Assembly (NCBI RefSeq): GCF_024494695.1
Contig: NZ_JANHDP010000001.1
Location: 310,001-374,000, forward strand
Length of the DNA stretch: 64,000 nucleotides
DNA from: Natronoarchaeum rubrum
GTDB lineage: Archaea > Halobacteriota > Halobacteria > Halobacteriales > Natronoarchaeaceae
Direction of reading: 5' to 3'
Each line of letters starts with the position of its first letter. The first letter of the stretch is position 1. The position numbers and the translations under genes are program-made. The notes beneath the pieces were generated by a model that saw only the letters and a program-made list of their open reading frames with translations, was not told the origin of the DNA and searched no databases. This document shows positions 7,823-15,985 of the stretch, piece after piece.

Positions 7823-8458
7823 TCAGTTCTCTACCGGACTTCGTAGCGCTTCCTCGATCTGGTCGTCGCCAGCGGCGAGTTCGAACGTCGTCTCGTGGGT
7901 TTCGGCTTCTCCGAGCGCGGCGACCAGCGTCCGGGCGACGTCCTCGCGCGGGATGTCGACGCCGTCCCGATCGAGATTGCGACCAGTTTTGATCCGACCG
8001 GTGCCGTCCTCGTCGGTCAGGGGGCCGGGCCGGACGATCGTGTACGTCAGGTCGCTCTCCCGCAGGTACTCGTCGGCCTCGCCCTTCGCCCGGAGATACT
8101 CCCGCAGCGCCTCGGGGCTGTTCTCCGGTTGGTCGGCGTTGATCGAGCTGAGCAGCACGAACCGATCGACGCTCCGAGATTCGGCCTCGTCGACGAGTCC
8201 GATCGCACCGTCGCGGTCGACGCCCCACACGTCCTCGCCGCCGGATCCCGCGGCGAAGATCACCGCGTCGACGCCCTCGACGGCGTGCGAGACGTCGCCG
8301 GTCAGGTCCGCGACGACCGGCTCGGCGCCGATCGACTCGATATCAGACGCTTGAGACTCTTTGCGCACCATCCCGCGAACGTCGTGGTCGCTGTTCGCGA
8401 GCGACGCCGTCACGTGTTGGCCGACCTGTCCGTGCGAGCCGGCGACGAGCACGTTCAT
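7823..8458 (-). CDS. Atypical SDR NAD(P)-binding oxidoreductase
   Basis: A 211-residue protein. The N-terminal MNVLVAGSHGQVGQHV contains the GxxGxxG dinucleotide loop of atypical short-chain dehydrogenases, and VDAVIFAAGSGG and RFVLLSSINAD follow as later Rossmann strands. The usual YxxxK pair is absent; the segment YLRESDLTYTIVRPGPLTDE matches the NAD(P)H-binding (NmrA/TrkA-like) group, whose members are often sensors or reductases of unknown substrate. The ATG at 8458 starts the dinucleotide strand. It converges with the DoxX-like gene. Confidence 0.82.
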   Translation of the reverse strand: MNVLVAGSHGQVGQHVTASLANSDHDVRGMVRKESQASDIESIGAEPVVADLTGDVSHAVEGVDAVIFAAGSGGEDVWGVDRDGAIGLVDEAESRSVDRFVLLSSINADQPENSPEALREYLRAKGEADEYLRESDLTYTIVRPGPLTDEDGTGRIKTGRNLDRDGVDIPREDVARTLVAALGEAETHETTFELAAGDDQIEEALRSPVEN

Positions 8459-8582
8459 ACTCGTGACGTCGGTCGGCGTCGTGAAGAAAGTAGGCCGGAG
8501 CAGACGCCAACACCTCGAATTCCTGTACGGTAGCGGGCAGTCAACCACAAGAGCCATGCCCTCCACGGGGTGCGGAGAGAGC

Positions 8583-8810
8583 ATGGACGCATCTCACGAC
8601 GCGTACCGCAGCGTCACCTCGGCGGCCCTCGAACCCGGAACGACGGTGCTGTACCGCCACCGATCGGGCGATTCACTGGCGACCGTCACCGAGGCGACCG
8701 ACGAGCACGTCGCGTTCGCGGGCGACGACTGCGACGGCCACTTCCCGCGCGAGCAGATCGACCGGATGCTCGGGGACGGCCGGCTCGTTCTCGTTCTCGG
8801 CGAGGACTGA
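8583..8810 (+). CDS. Small conserved-looking protein, function unknown
   Basis: A 75-residue acidic protein with predicted beta strands (GTTVLYRHRSGDSLATVTEA...EHVAFAG) and a short C-terminal helix (REQIDRMLGDG). No domain is recognised. Amino-acid composition fits a halophilic gene, and it lies just upstream of the VOC gene on the same strand. An alternative ATG lies nine codons upstream at 8556. I cannot assign a role. Confidence 0.6.
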   Translation: MDASHDAYRSVTSAALEPGTTVLYRHRSGDSLATVTEATDEHVAFAGDDCDGHFPREQIDRMLGDGRLVLVLGED

Positions 8811-8896
8811 TCGCGACGCCGCGGACTCGCCGACGCGACGATTCGAATCGGCCGGGAGTCGAAGCCGTTTTTCGGGTGGCCCGCGGCTGCACTGGT

Positions 8897-9316
8897 ATGC
8901 CAGACCCCAGCGCACACCACTTCGGCGTGACGGTGACCGACCTCGACCGATCGATCGAGTTCTACCGCGACGTGCTCGGCCTCGACGTGCTCGCCCGTTT
9001 CTCGGTGTCGGGCGAGGAGTTCGCCACCGGCGTCGGCGTCGAGGGCGCCGCCGGGACGTTCGCCCACCTCGATGCTGACGGCGCGCGCGTCGAACTCGTC
9101 GAGTACGAGCCCGAGGGCGAGGACGCGACGGGCGGCGCGATCAACCAGGCCGGCGCCAAGCACCTGGGACTGGAGGTCGAAGACCTCGACGCGACCTACG
9201 AGGCGCTTCCGAACGACGTCGAGACGCTGAGCGAGCCACAGACGACCGAGAGCGGAACGCGGATCCTCTTCGTTCGGGACCCGGACGACAACCTGATCGA
9301 ACTGCTCGAACCGTAG
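8897..9316 (+). CDS. VOC (glyoxalase/bleomycin-resistance fold) protein
   Basis: A 139-residue protein made of two beta-alpha-beta-beta-beta modules. The first begins HHFGVTVTDLDRSIEFYRDVLGLDV, with metal-ligand His near residue 8, and the second begins KHLGLEVEDLDATYEAL, ending FVRDPDDNLIELLE, whose Glu is the usual second ligand. This is the glyoxalase I/dioxygenase superfamily; the substrate cannot be deduced. The start at 8897 is 86 bp after the preceding small gene, so co-transcription is possible. Confidence 0.85.
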   Translation: MPDPSAHHFGVTVTDLDRSIEFYRDVLGLDVLARFSVSGEEFATGVGVEGAAGTFAHLDADGARVELVEYEPEGEDATGGAINQAGAKHLGLEVEDLDATYEALPNDVETLSEPQTTESGTRILFVRDPDDNLIELLEP

Positions 9317-9347
9317 CGTCGGCGCCCGAATCGAATCTAGCTCCTGA

Positions 9348-10466
9348 TCACCACTCCTCGTCGAGCGCGTCGAGCAACAGATCGACGTCTTCCTCGGTGT
9401 TGACGGCGTGGACCGAGGCTCTGACCGCTTCGGGATCGGGCAGGTCCCGGATCACGATTCCGGCGTCCTCGAGTCGCTCGACGGTCGTCTCGGGATCGTC
9501 GACGTCGATTGTGACCAGCCCCGATTCGGGCTCGGCGGGACTCAGAAGCCGCTCCTCCGGGACGCCGTCGGCGAGCCGGCCGGCCAGGCGCGCGATGCGG
9601 TCCTCGATCGCTCCGAGGCCGAGCTCCTCGCAGACGTCTATCGCCTCGCCGAGTGCGGCGTACGGCGCGGGGCTGGTCGTTCCGACCTCGAAGCGCGCGG
9701 CGCCGTCCTGAAACTGCCAGTCGTCTGCGTCCGGTTCCTCGACGCTCCGGTAGCCGACCGACCCGGGTTCGAGGTCCGCCACCGCGTCGTCGTCGACGTA
9801 GAGAAACCCGGCGCCCCAGATCCCGAGTAGCCATTTGTGGCCGGCCGCGGCGACGGCGTCTGCGCCCCATTCGTCGACGTCGAGCGGCGCCTGGCCGGGG
9901 ACCTGAACGGCGTCGACCAGCGCCAGCGCGCCGGCCTCGTGTGCGGCGTCGACCAGTTCGGAAACCGGAAGCTGGGTGCCGTAGTTCCACGAGAGCGCGC
10001 TGAAGCAGGCCAGTTTCGCGCCCTCGACGGCTTCGCGGAACTCCTCGACGTCGATCCGCCCCCGGTCGGTCTCGACGACGCGCACCTCGACGCCGCGACG
10101 GCGTTCGAGGCGCTCCCAGGGCAGGACGCCGGCGGGGTGTTCGAGGTCGGTGCGAACGACGACGTCGCCCGGCTCCCACTCGACGGCGCCCGCGATCCGG
10201 TTGATCCCGTCGGTCGTGCTCTGGGTGAGCGCGATCTCGTCGGCATCGGCGCAGACGAAGTCGGCGACACGCTCCCGAACATCGTCGTACAGGTCGAACG
10301 CCGCGGGGTACATCCCTTCGGCGACGGGCGCCTCGAACTCGTGGTGCTCCAGGCAGGACTCGGCCGCGTCGACGACGCGGCGGGGGCTCGGCCCGCTCGC
10401 GCCGAAGTTCATGTACGCGGTCTCGTCGAGCGCCGGCACGTCGGCGCGGAGTTCTTCGGGGGTCAT
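9348..10466 (-). CDS. Class V PLP-dependent aminotransferase (cysteine desulfurase-like)
   Basis: A 372-residue fold-type I enzyme. The PLP Schiff-base lysine is K211 in AAGHKWLLG, the cofactor Asp is in LALVDAVQVPGQ (about residue 185), and the substrate-loop pattern FEVGTTSPAPYAAL follows. The N-terminal YMNFGASGPSPRRV is the usual class V start. The Cys-containing active-site loop of true cysteine desulfurases is not visible, so it may be an aminotransferase or isopenicillin-epimerase-like enzyme. It is divergent from the beta-propeller gene. Confidence 0.85.
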   Translation of the reverse strand: MTPEELRADVPALDETAYMNFGASGPSPRRVVDAAESCLEHHEFEAPVAEGMYPAAFDLYDDVRERVADFVCADADEIALTQSTTDGINRIAGAVEWEPGDVVVRTDLEHPAGVLPWERLERRRGVEVRVVETDRGRIDVEEFREAVEGAKLACFSALSWNYGTQLPVSELVDAAHEAGALALVDAVQVPGQAPLDVDEWGADAVAAAGHKWLLGIWGAGFLYVDDDAVADLEPGSVGYRSVEEPDADDWQFQDGAARFEVGTTSPAPYAALGEAIDVCEELGLGAIEDRIARLAGRLADGVPEERLLSPAEPESGLVTIDVDDPETTVERLEDAGIVIRDLPDPEAVRASVHAVNTEEDVDLLLDALDEEW

Positions 10467-10559
10467 GCGCGATACTACGGTCGCCTGACGTGAAAACGGC
10501 GTCGCGACGCCGAGGCCGAACGCGTAGCCTTTTTCGACGCTGCCGGACAAGTTCCGGCG

Positions 10560-11834
10560 ATGAAGCGAACCACGGTCGTCGCCGTCGTTCTGGTGTTCGC
10601 CGTGCTGGTCGCCGGCCTCGTCGTCGGCATCGTGCAGTTCGCCGACGACGGCGGGACCCTCGAAGAGCAGTGGGTCAGCGACACGGCTCGCGATCACACG
10701 GGGAACCACCACCCCGTCGCGGTCGTCGAACGCGCGGGCGGCGCGGACGTGATCGCGCCGATCAACGACGTCGGCGACGACGCGAGCATGACGCCGACCT
10801 CGTGCGCGCTGACGTCGCTCGACGGCGGGACCGGCGAGATCGACTGGCAGGCCGGAATGCCGATCGAGCACTGCCACATCCACACGTTCTCGGATCCGAG
10901 AATCGCGGACGTGACCGGCGACGGTACGCCGGACGTGCTCGTCGGGACGGGTCGGAGGGCACTCGTCGCGTACGATGGAACCGACGGATCCGAACTCTGG
11001 GACCGCGGGTTCGAGAACATCGGCTACAGCCGCCCCGTGCTCGTCGACCTGACCGACGCTCCCGGCGAGGAGGTCGTCGCGGTCGACTTCCGCGGGAACG
11101 CCTACGCCGTCGCGTCCGACGGGACGCCGCTGTGGCACCGCGCGCTGAACGGGACCGTCTGGGCCGAACCGGCGGTCGGTGACTTCACCGGCGACGGTAC
11201 GACTGAGATCGCGGTCGGCTCCGCCGAGGGCGCGGTCGGCTCCGACGAGGGCGTCGTCCTACTGGCGGCCGACGGAACGGTCGAGCGCCGGATCGACATC
11301 CCGGTCTTCAGCATGGTCGACGCTGACGTGGACGCCGACGGTCGGCCCGAACTCGTCGTCGCGACGCCCGGTAACGACGGCGACGTCGTCGCCGCGCTCG
11401 ATCCCGAATCCGGCGAGCGAGCGTGGACGGTCACCACGGAGGGCGATCCGAGAGTCAGCGCCGTCGGCGACGGGGACGGCGACGGCGACCCGGAGGCGTA
11501 CGTCTCGGTTCGCGGCGGGCGCGTCGTCGCGCTCGATGCCGCGTCGGGCGACCGCGAGTGGGAGACGGAGATCTCGGTCGGCGGTGACACCATCGTTCCG
11601 GCGCCGAGCCTCGGCGATGTCGACGGCGACGACGAGCCGGAACTCGCCGTCGCGGCGGCGAACGGCCTCGTCGCGGTGCTCGATCCCTCGAGCGGCGACG
11701 AACTCGCCGCCTACGAGCGCGACGTTCCCGTCTTGGCGCCCCCGACGCCGGGCGACATCGACGGCGACGGCGACGAGGAACTCCTCGCAATCTACAGCGA
11801 CGGGCGCGTCGTCGCGCTGAACTACGAGGCGTGA
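10560..11834 (+). CDS. Membrane-anchored beta-propeller protein with Ca-type DxDxDG motifs
   Basis: A 424-residue protein with an N-terminal hydrophobic anchor (residues 4-27) and an extracellular repeat domain. At least six repeats carry FG-GAP/VCBS-style loops of the DVTGDGTPD, DADGRPE, DGDGDPE and DGDEE type that bind calcium, alternating with PQQ-propeller-like GSELWDRGF and GEIDWQAGM strands. It is likely a seven- or eight-blade propeller outside the cell. Its stop overlaps the GTG start of the membrane protein gene (GTGA), so the two are coupled. Confidence 0.82.
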   Translation: MKRTTVVAVVLVFAVLVAGLVVGIVQFADDGGTLEEQWVSDTARDHTGNHHPVAVVERAGGADVIAPINDVGDDASMTPTSCALTSLDGGTGEIDWQAGMPIEHCHIHTFSDPRIADVTGDGTPDVLVGTGRRALVAYDGTDGSELWDRGFENIGYSRPVLVDLTDAPGEEVVAVDFRGNAYAVASDGTPLWHRALNGTVWAEPAVGDFTGDGTTEIAVGSAEGAVGSDEGVVLLAADGTVERRIDIPVFSMVDADVDADGRPELVVATPGNDGDVVAALDPESGERAWTVTTEGDPRVSAVGDGDGDGDPEAYVSVRGGRVVALDAASGDREWETEISVGGDTIVPAPSLGDVDGDDEPELAVAAANGLVAVLDPSSGDELAAYERDVPVLAPPTPGDIDGDGDEELLAIYSDGRVVALNYEA

Positions 11835-13273
11835 CCGTGATCGGCCTTCGCCCCCTGCTTCGGCGCGTCGCGTTCGGCGTCGCCCTCACGGTTCTCTCGA
11901 TATCCGGCATCGCGAGCGCACACCAGGTCGGCGGGACGCGCTTCGAAGCGCCGATTCCCCTGTGGCTTCTGTTCGGCGCGGCGGCCGCGACGGTCGCGCT
12001 CACGGCGACCCTGCTCGCGCTCACTCGATCGCGGCCCGCGTCGCACGACGCCGGGGTTGCCGCGCCGCTCGATGCCGAAGACGCCGCGGCGAGCGCGCCG
12101 TCCCGGTCGGTCCGGATTCCGGCGCCGATCGGCGGCGCCGTCGCGGCGGTCGCCCGGATCGGCTTCCTCGCGATCGTCGCGTTCGCCGTCGTCGTCGGCT
12201 TCGTCGGCCCGCAGACGCCCGCCGAGAACGTCGCGACGCTGTTCGTGTGGGCCGTCTGGCTCAAGGGCGTCGCACTGCTCGCCGCGCTGGTCGGCGACCC
12301 CTGGCCGATCCTCTCCCCCTGGCGGACCGTCTACGAGGCGCTGGCCCGGATCGAAGGCGCCGAGATCGCGCTCGCGAGCTACCCCGAACGGCTCGGCGAG
12401 TGGCCGGCGCTGGTCGGCTTGCTCGCCTGGGTAGGGATCGCAGAGAACCTCACCGTGCTCCCGCGCTCGCCCGTCGGCACCGCCGTACTCGTCCTCGGCT
12501 ACGCGGTCGCGATGCTGGTCGGCGGGCTGGCGTTCGGTCGGACGTGGTTCCGGCGAGCCGACGCGCTCGCCGTCCTCTACCGGCTGTTCGGTCGCGTCGC
12601 GCCGCTCGACGTGCGCCGCGCGGACGACGGATACGCGGTCGGCCTGCGCCCGCCGTGGCGGGGCTGTACGACTCCCGTGCGCTCGCTCGGGACGGTCGCC
12701 GTGGCCGTGGCGGCGGTGTACACGGTCAGCTTCGACGCATTCACCGGGACGCCGGAGTACCGGAGCATCCTCTTCTCGCTTCGCGACGCGACGGGACTCG
12801 GCCCGCAGGCGAGCGTACTGCTGTACCTCCTCGGCGTTGCGCTCTTCGTGGGCGCGTTCGTCGGCGTCGCCGCGCTGACCGCCCGCGTCGCCGGATCGCC
12901 GGGCTGGCGGCCCGCCACGCTCGCGTTCGCGCCGACGCTGCTTCCGATCGCCGTCGCCTACGAGATCGGCCACAACTACCCGTTCGTCGTGAGGAACGTC
13001 GGGCAGCTCGTCGGCGTCGTCGGGGGGTACGTCTCGCCGGCGGCCGCCCCGATCGCGCCGCTGTCGTGGCTGTCGGTGCAGGGATTCTGGGCGTCGCAAG
13101 TGGTGCTGATCGTCGCGGGCCACCTCGTCGCGGTCGTCGCCGCTCACGCCGTGGTCGTCGAGTACGCGCCGTCGGACCGCTCGGCGCTGCGGGTCCACGC
13201 GCCCCTGGCGGCGCTGATGGTCGGCTACACGGTGGTCTCGCTGTGGACTATCTCGCGCCCGGTCGTCGCGTGA
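11831..13273 (+). CDS. Multi-spanning membrane protein of unknown function
   Basis: A 480-residue protein with a signal-like first helix ending ASAHQ and ten or more further hydrophobic segments. A Trp-rich stretch (VWAVWLKGVALLAALVGDPWPILSPWRTVYE, split here across about residues 137-167) is the most distinctive motif. I recall similar actinobacterial and halobacterial proteins being labelled fenitrothion hydrolase, a name without evidence here. Its GTG start overlaps the stop of the propeller gene. Tail-to-tail neighbours are a Tp34-like and a DyP-like Tat protein, suggesting a shared role at the membrane, perhaps in metal handling. Confidence 0.75.
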   Translation: MTVIGLRPLLRRVAFGVALTVLSISGIASAHQVGGTRFEAPIPLWLLFGAAAATVALTATLLALTRSRPASHDAGVAAPLDAEDAAASAPSRSVRIPAPIGGAVAAVARIGFLAIVAFAVVVGFVGPQTPAENVATLFVWAVWLKGVALLAALVGDPWPILSPWRTVYEALARIEGAEIALASYPERLGEWPALVGLLAWVGIAENLTVLPRSPVGTAVLVLGYAVAMLVGGLAFGRTWFRRADALAVLYRLFGRVAPLDVRRADDGYAVGLRPPWRGCTTPVRSLGTVAVAVAAVYTVSFDAFTGTPEYRSILFSLRDATGLGPQASVLLYLLGVALFVGAFVGVAALTARVAGSPGWRPATLAFAPTLLPIAVAYEIGHNYPFVVRNVGQLVGVVGGYVSPAAAPIAPLSWLSVQGFWASQVVLIVAGHLVAVVAAHAVVVEYAPSDRSALRVHAPLAALMVGYTVVSLWTISRPVVA

Positions 13274-13357
13274 GCGGCCGCCGATTCGGCGCGACGGCGT
13301 CGAAGCGATGACCGCTCACGCGACGGCGTCGACCGGCGGAATCGCCACCGCGATCGA

Positions 13358-14431
13358 TCACTCGGCGGTGAACTCGACCGGCGGCATCTCCAGAAACGCC
13401 GTCTCGTACCCTTCGTGACGCGCCATTCGGGGCGTGGTGTCGACGGTGATCGTCACGGCGTCGCCCGACTGGACGCCGTCGATGCCAGCGCCGTAGTGAT
13501 AGCCCAGGTCGGGGTGGAGCGCCCCGTCAAGCGAGCCGTCGTAGACCGATCCGCCGTCGCGCTCGACCGTCGTCGACAGCCCCATCGTCGGCAGCGGGAT
13601 GTCGTTGTACGGCGTCCGCGGCGACACCGCGAAGTACGCAGGCGCGTCGGCGAACGACGGGTCCTCGATCACGGTCGCGACGAAGTCCGCGTCGCCGCTC
13701 GTGCCCTCGCCGACGACCGTGCCGGGCAGGTTTTCGCGGGCCGGAACGGTCGACACCGGCATGTTGCCCATCGGCATCAGATCCAGTGCGCCCTCGGTTC
13801 CCTGCTGGTCCTCGAACGTTTCGTAAGAAATCGTGTCCCGGGTCGCCTGTGCGTACTCGAACTCGATCTCCACGGTGCCGGCGTCCTCGAACTTCCCCTC
13901 GAACGCGCCGAGACGCCGCGCCGTGACGTTGCCCGGGTTCACGGTGACGGTGTACGTCCCGTCGCCGTCGAGCGCGTAGTTGTCGCCGTAGTGAAAGCCC
14001 ATGTTCTGGGAGAGCATCGTCCAGGGCGGCTTCGTGGAGACGACCTCGCCGTCGCGCTCGATCGTCAGGCCCACGCCGCTGTCGACCGGCAGCACCGTCT
14101 CGGTGTCGGCGTCCCACAGCGTCACCATCAGGTGGACGTCGTCCTCGTCCCGGATCGGAACCTGGTTCGTACCCCCGGCCTCCATCGTCCAGAACCGATG
14201 TGGGTACGAGTACATCAGTCCGACCGAGAGATCGCCGGCCATCCCCATGCCCGCCATCTTCATCCCCTCGCGGTGGGTTGGGTAGTAGACCGCTTCGGGA
14301 CGGTTCTCGACCAGGGCCGGCTCACCGCCCGTGCCCTCGGTGTTCTCGTCGGTCTCGAACAGGCCCGCGCAGCCTGCGGTGGCTCCGACACCGACGGCGC
14401 CCGCGGCAGCGAGAAACTCGCGTCGCTCCAT
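13358..14431 (-). CDS. Tat-exported Tp34-like lipoprotein (DUF7350 type)
   Basis: A 357-residue protein. The N-terminus MERREFLAAAGAVGVGATAGC has a twin-arginine-type motif and a lipobox with the Cys at 21. The mature part holds a duplicated domain: each half has a HYG motif (MGFHYGDN and LGYHYGAG) followed by a TYTVTVNP/AVTITVDT strand, as in Tp34/P19 iron-transport lipoproteins where Met and His bind metal. A Met-rich stretch (MKMAGMGMAGD) near residue 60 supports metal binding. The DyP-like gene lies upstream on the same strand. The metal, iron or copper, is not determined. Confidence 0.78.
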   Translation of the reverse strand: MERREFLAAAGAVGVGATAGCAGLFETDENTEGTGGEPALVENRPEAVYYPTHREGMKMAGMGMAGDLSVGLMYSYPHRFWTMEAGGTNQVPIRDEDDVHLMVTLWDADTETVLPVDSGVGLTIERDGEVVSTKPPWTMLSQNMGFHYGDNYALDGDGTYTVTVNPGNVTARRLGAFEGKFEDAGTVEIEFEYAQATRDTISYETFEDQQGTEGALDLMPMGNMPVSTVPARENLPGTVVGEGTSGDADFVATVIEDPSFADAPAYFAVSPRTPYNDIPLPTMGLSTTVERDGGSVYDGSLDGALHPDLGYHYGAGIDGVQSGDAVTITVDTTPRMARHEGYETAFLEMPPVEFTAE

Positions 14432-14611
14432 ACGGCCTCGTAGCGAGCGAACCCGGATATCAATTCTGATTCCGACGCCGCCGCGGCGTCGCCGTCGCGG
14501 CGCAGTCGGCGTCATCGCCCGGAATCGGCGTCACCGATCCCGCATCGGCGTCGCGATCTGTGCGGTCAGACGCCGAGCGCCGGCGTCGACCTCCGCGAGG
14601 AGAGACGCCGC

Positions 14612-15901
14612 TCAGGCGTCGGGCCGCGGCGTCGGCAGCGCGCGCTGGGATCGCGGCGGGAGCAGGAAGTTCCCGCGCCGGGTCACCGTCATGTAGCGCT
14701 TGATGCCGTTGTTCGTCGTGGTGCCGACGGCGGTGTCCTCCGCGATATCGTCGCCGGTCATCTGCCGGCGCGTCTCCACGAAGTCGGCGATCGAGCGCTG
14801 CAGGGAGAGGAAGTGCAGCCCCGCGACGCCGTCGTCGGTCGAGTCGAAGTCCCGCCGGAGCATGATCGGCGAGTCGTTCTCGTCGCGGGCGCGGGCGGTT
14901 TTCTGGGCGTGCCCGACGACGCCGGACTCGCTGGCGTCCTCGATCACGTCCTCGGCGCACTCGCCGACGCCGCTCTCGTTCCCGAGGTTCTCGCCGGTTC
15001 CCTCGACGCGGCCCTCCTCGGCGTGGGCCGGGCAGAACATCGAGGCGACGCGGTGCTCGCGGCTGTCCTGCTCGTACCACTGCTGGAGCTGCAGGCGGAT
15101 CTTCGAGAGCTGCTGGGTCGTCCCGCCCGCGAAGGGGCCCTCGGCGATCGAGACGCGGTCCTCGCTGGCCTGATTCTTCTCGAAGCCGGACTCGAAGCCC
15201 ATGTACAGCGGCGAGTCCTCGGGCACCGGTTCCGAGTCGGGGATTCCTGCGACGTCCTGATTCTCCGCCGGGAGCCCGTCGCCGATGAAGCCCGTCCGCC
15301 GATCGGCCTTCTCCAGCACGCCGCTCACGTTCTCGGTGATCTCGACGCCGTTGAGCTCCTCGCGGTTGCCCACCAGCGCCTCCTCGGCGCCGATCACGAC
15401 CTGCGCGTAGTCGCTCGCCAGGTGGACGACCGCGTCCTGCTGGTCGAGCTCCGGGTCCTCCAGTTCGGTCAGCGCCCGGGGTTGCTGGAGCCCGACCGAG
15501 TCGGGGAGGTCGGCGTCGAACCGATCGAAGTAGGCCGGCGAGTAGCCGACGGTGAACAGCAGCCCCTCGGGGTCGCGCTGGTACGTTCGTTCGAGGTTCC
15601 GCAGCGCGGCCTCGACCTGCTCGCGGCCGTCGCCGTCGGGCGTGCCGCCGTTCCGGAGGTTCAAAAAGACGAGGACGTGGTGTCGCGGAGGGACGTCGTT
15701 GCCGTGCTCGTCGGTCGCGAGTGCGTCGTTCCACGCGTGTTGACGGGTCGGGAACGACGAGAGGTCGTCGGGGCCGGTCGGGATGTCCGGCGCCTGCTCG
15801 CGGTCGGTACAGGCCGCGAACGCCGACGCGCCGCCGATCGCGACCGCGGCTTTTGCGAACTCGCGACGGGAGATACCGCGTTCTGACGCGGGGTCTGTCA
15901 T
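14612..15901 (-). CDS. Tat-exported DyP-peroxidase-like protein (DUF7405 type)
   Basis: A 429-residue protein with a Tat signal and lipobox (RREFAKAAVAIGGASAFAAC). The C-terminal half follows the DyP layout: GFESGF, a GG(T)-plus-arginine helix (AGGTTQQLSKIRLQLQQWYEQD), GHAQKTARA, where DyP enzymes have the proximal heme His, and MLRRDF...GLHFLSLQRSIADFVETRRQM. The family's GxxDG motif is GFESG here, so the catalytic Asp is missing. It may bind heme without classical peroxidase activity. Placement beside a Tp34-like lipoprotein recalls bacterial EfeUOB iron uptake. Confidence 0.75.
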   Translation of the reverse strand: MTDPASERGISRREFAKAAVAIGGASAFAACTDREQAPDIPTGPDDLSSFPTRQHAWNDALATDEHGNDVPPRHHVLVFLNLRNGGTPDGDGREQVEAALRNLERTYQRDPEGLLFTVGYSPAYFDRFDADLPDSVGLQQPRALTELEDPELDQQDAVVHLASDYAQVVIGAEEALVGNREELNGVEITENVSGVLEKADRRTGFIGDGLPAENQDVAGIPDSEPVPEDSPLYMGFESGFEKNQASEDRVSIAEGPFAGGTTQQLSKIRLQLQQWYEQDSREHRVASMFCPAHAEEGRVEGTGENLGNESGVGECAEDVIEDASESGVVGHAQKTARARDENDSPIMLRRDFDSTDDGVAGLHFLSLQRSIADFVETRRQMTGDDIAEDTAVGTTTNNGIKRYMTVTRRGNFLLPPRSQRALPTPRPDA

Positions 15902-15985
15902 CGCGTCCGATTAGGGGCCGGAACTGCAAGGAGGTTCTGGTCGCGGCGGTCGGCCGCGGATCGGAATTTCGATCCGGCGCCGCCG

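Noticed and set aside
11831..13273. Naming the membrane protein a fenitrothion hydrolase
   Set aside because: The name would come from database labels I recall; no hydrolase motif is visible, so it is left as unknown.
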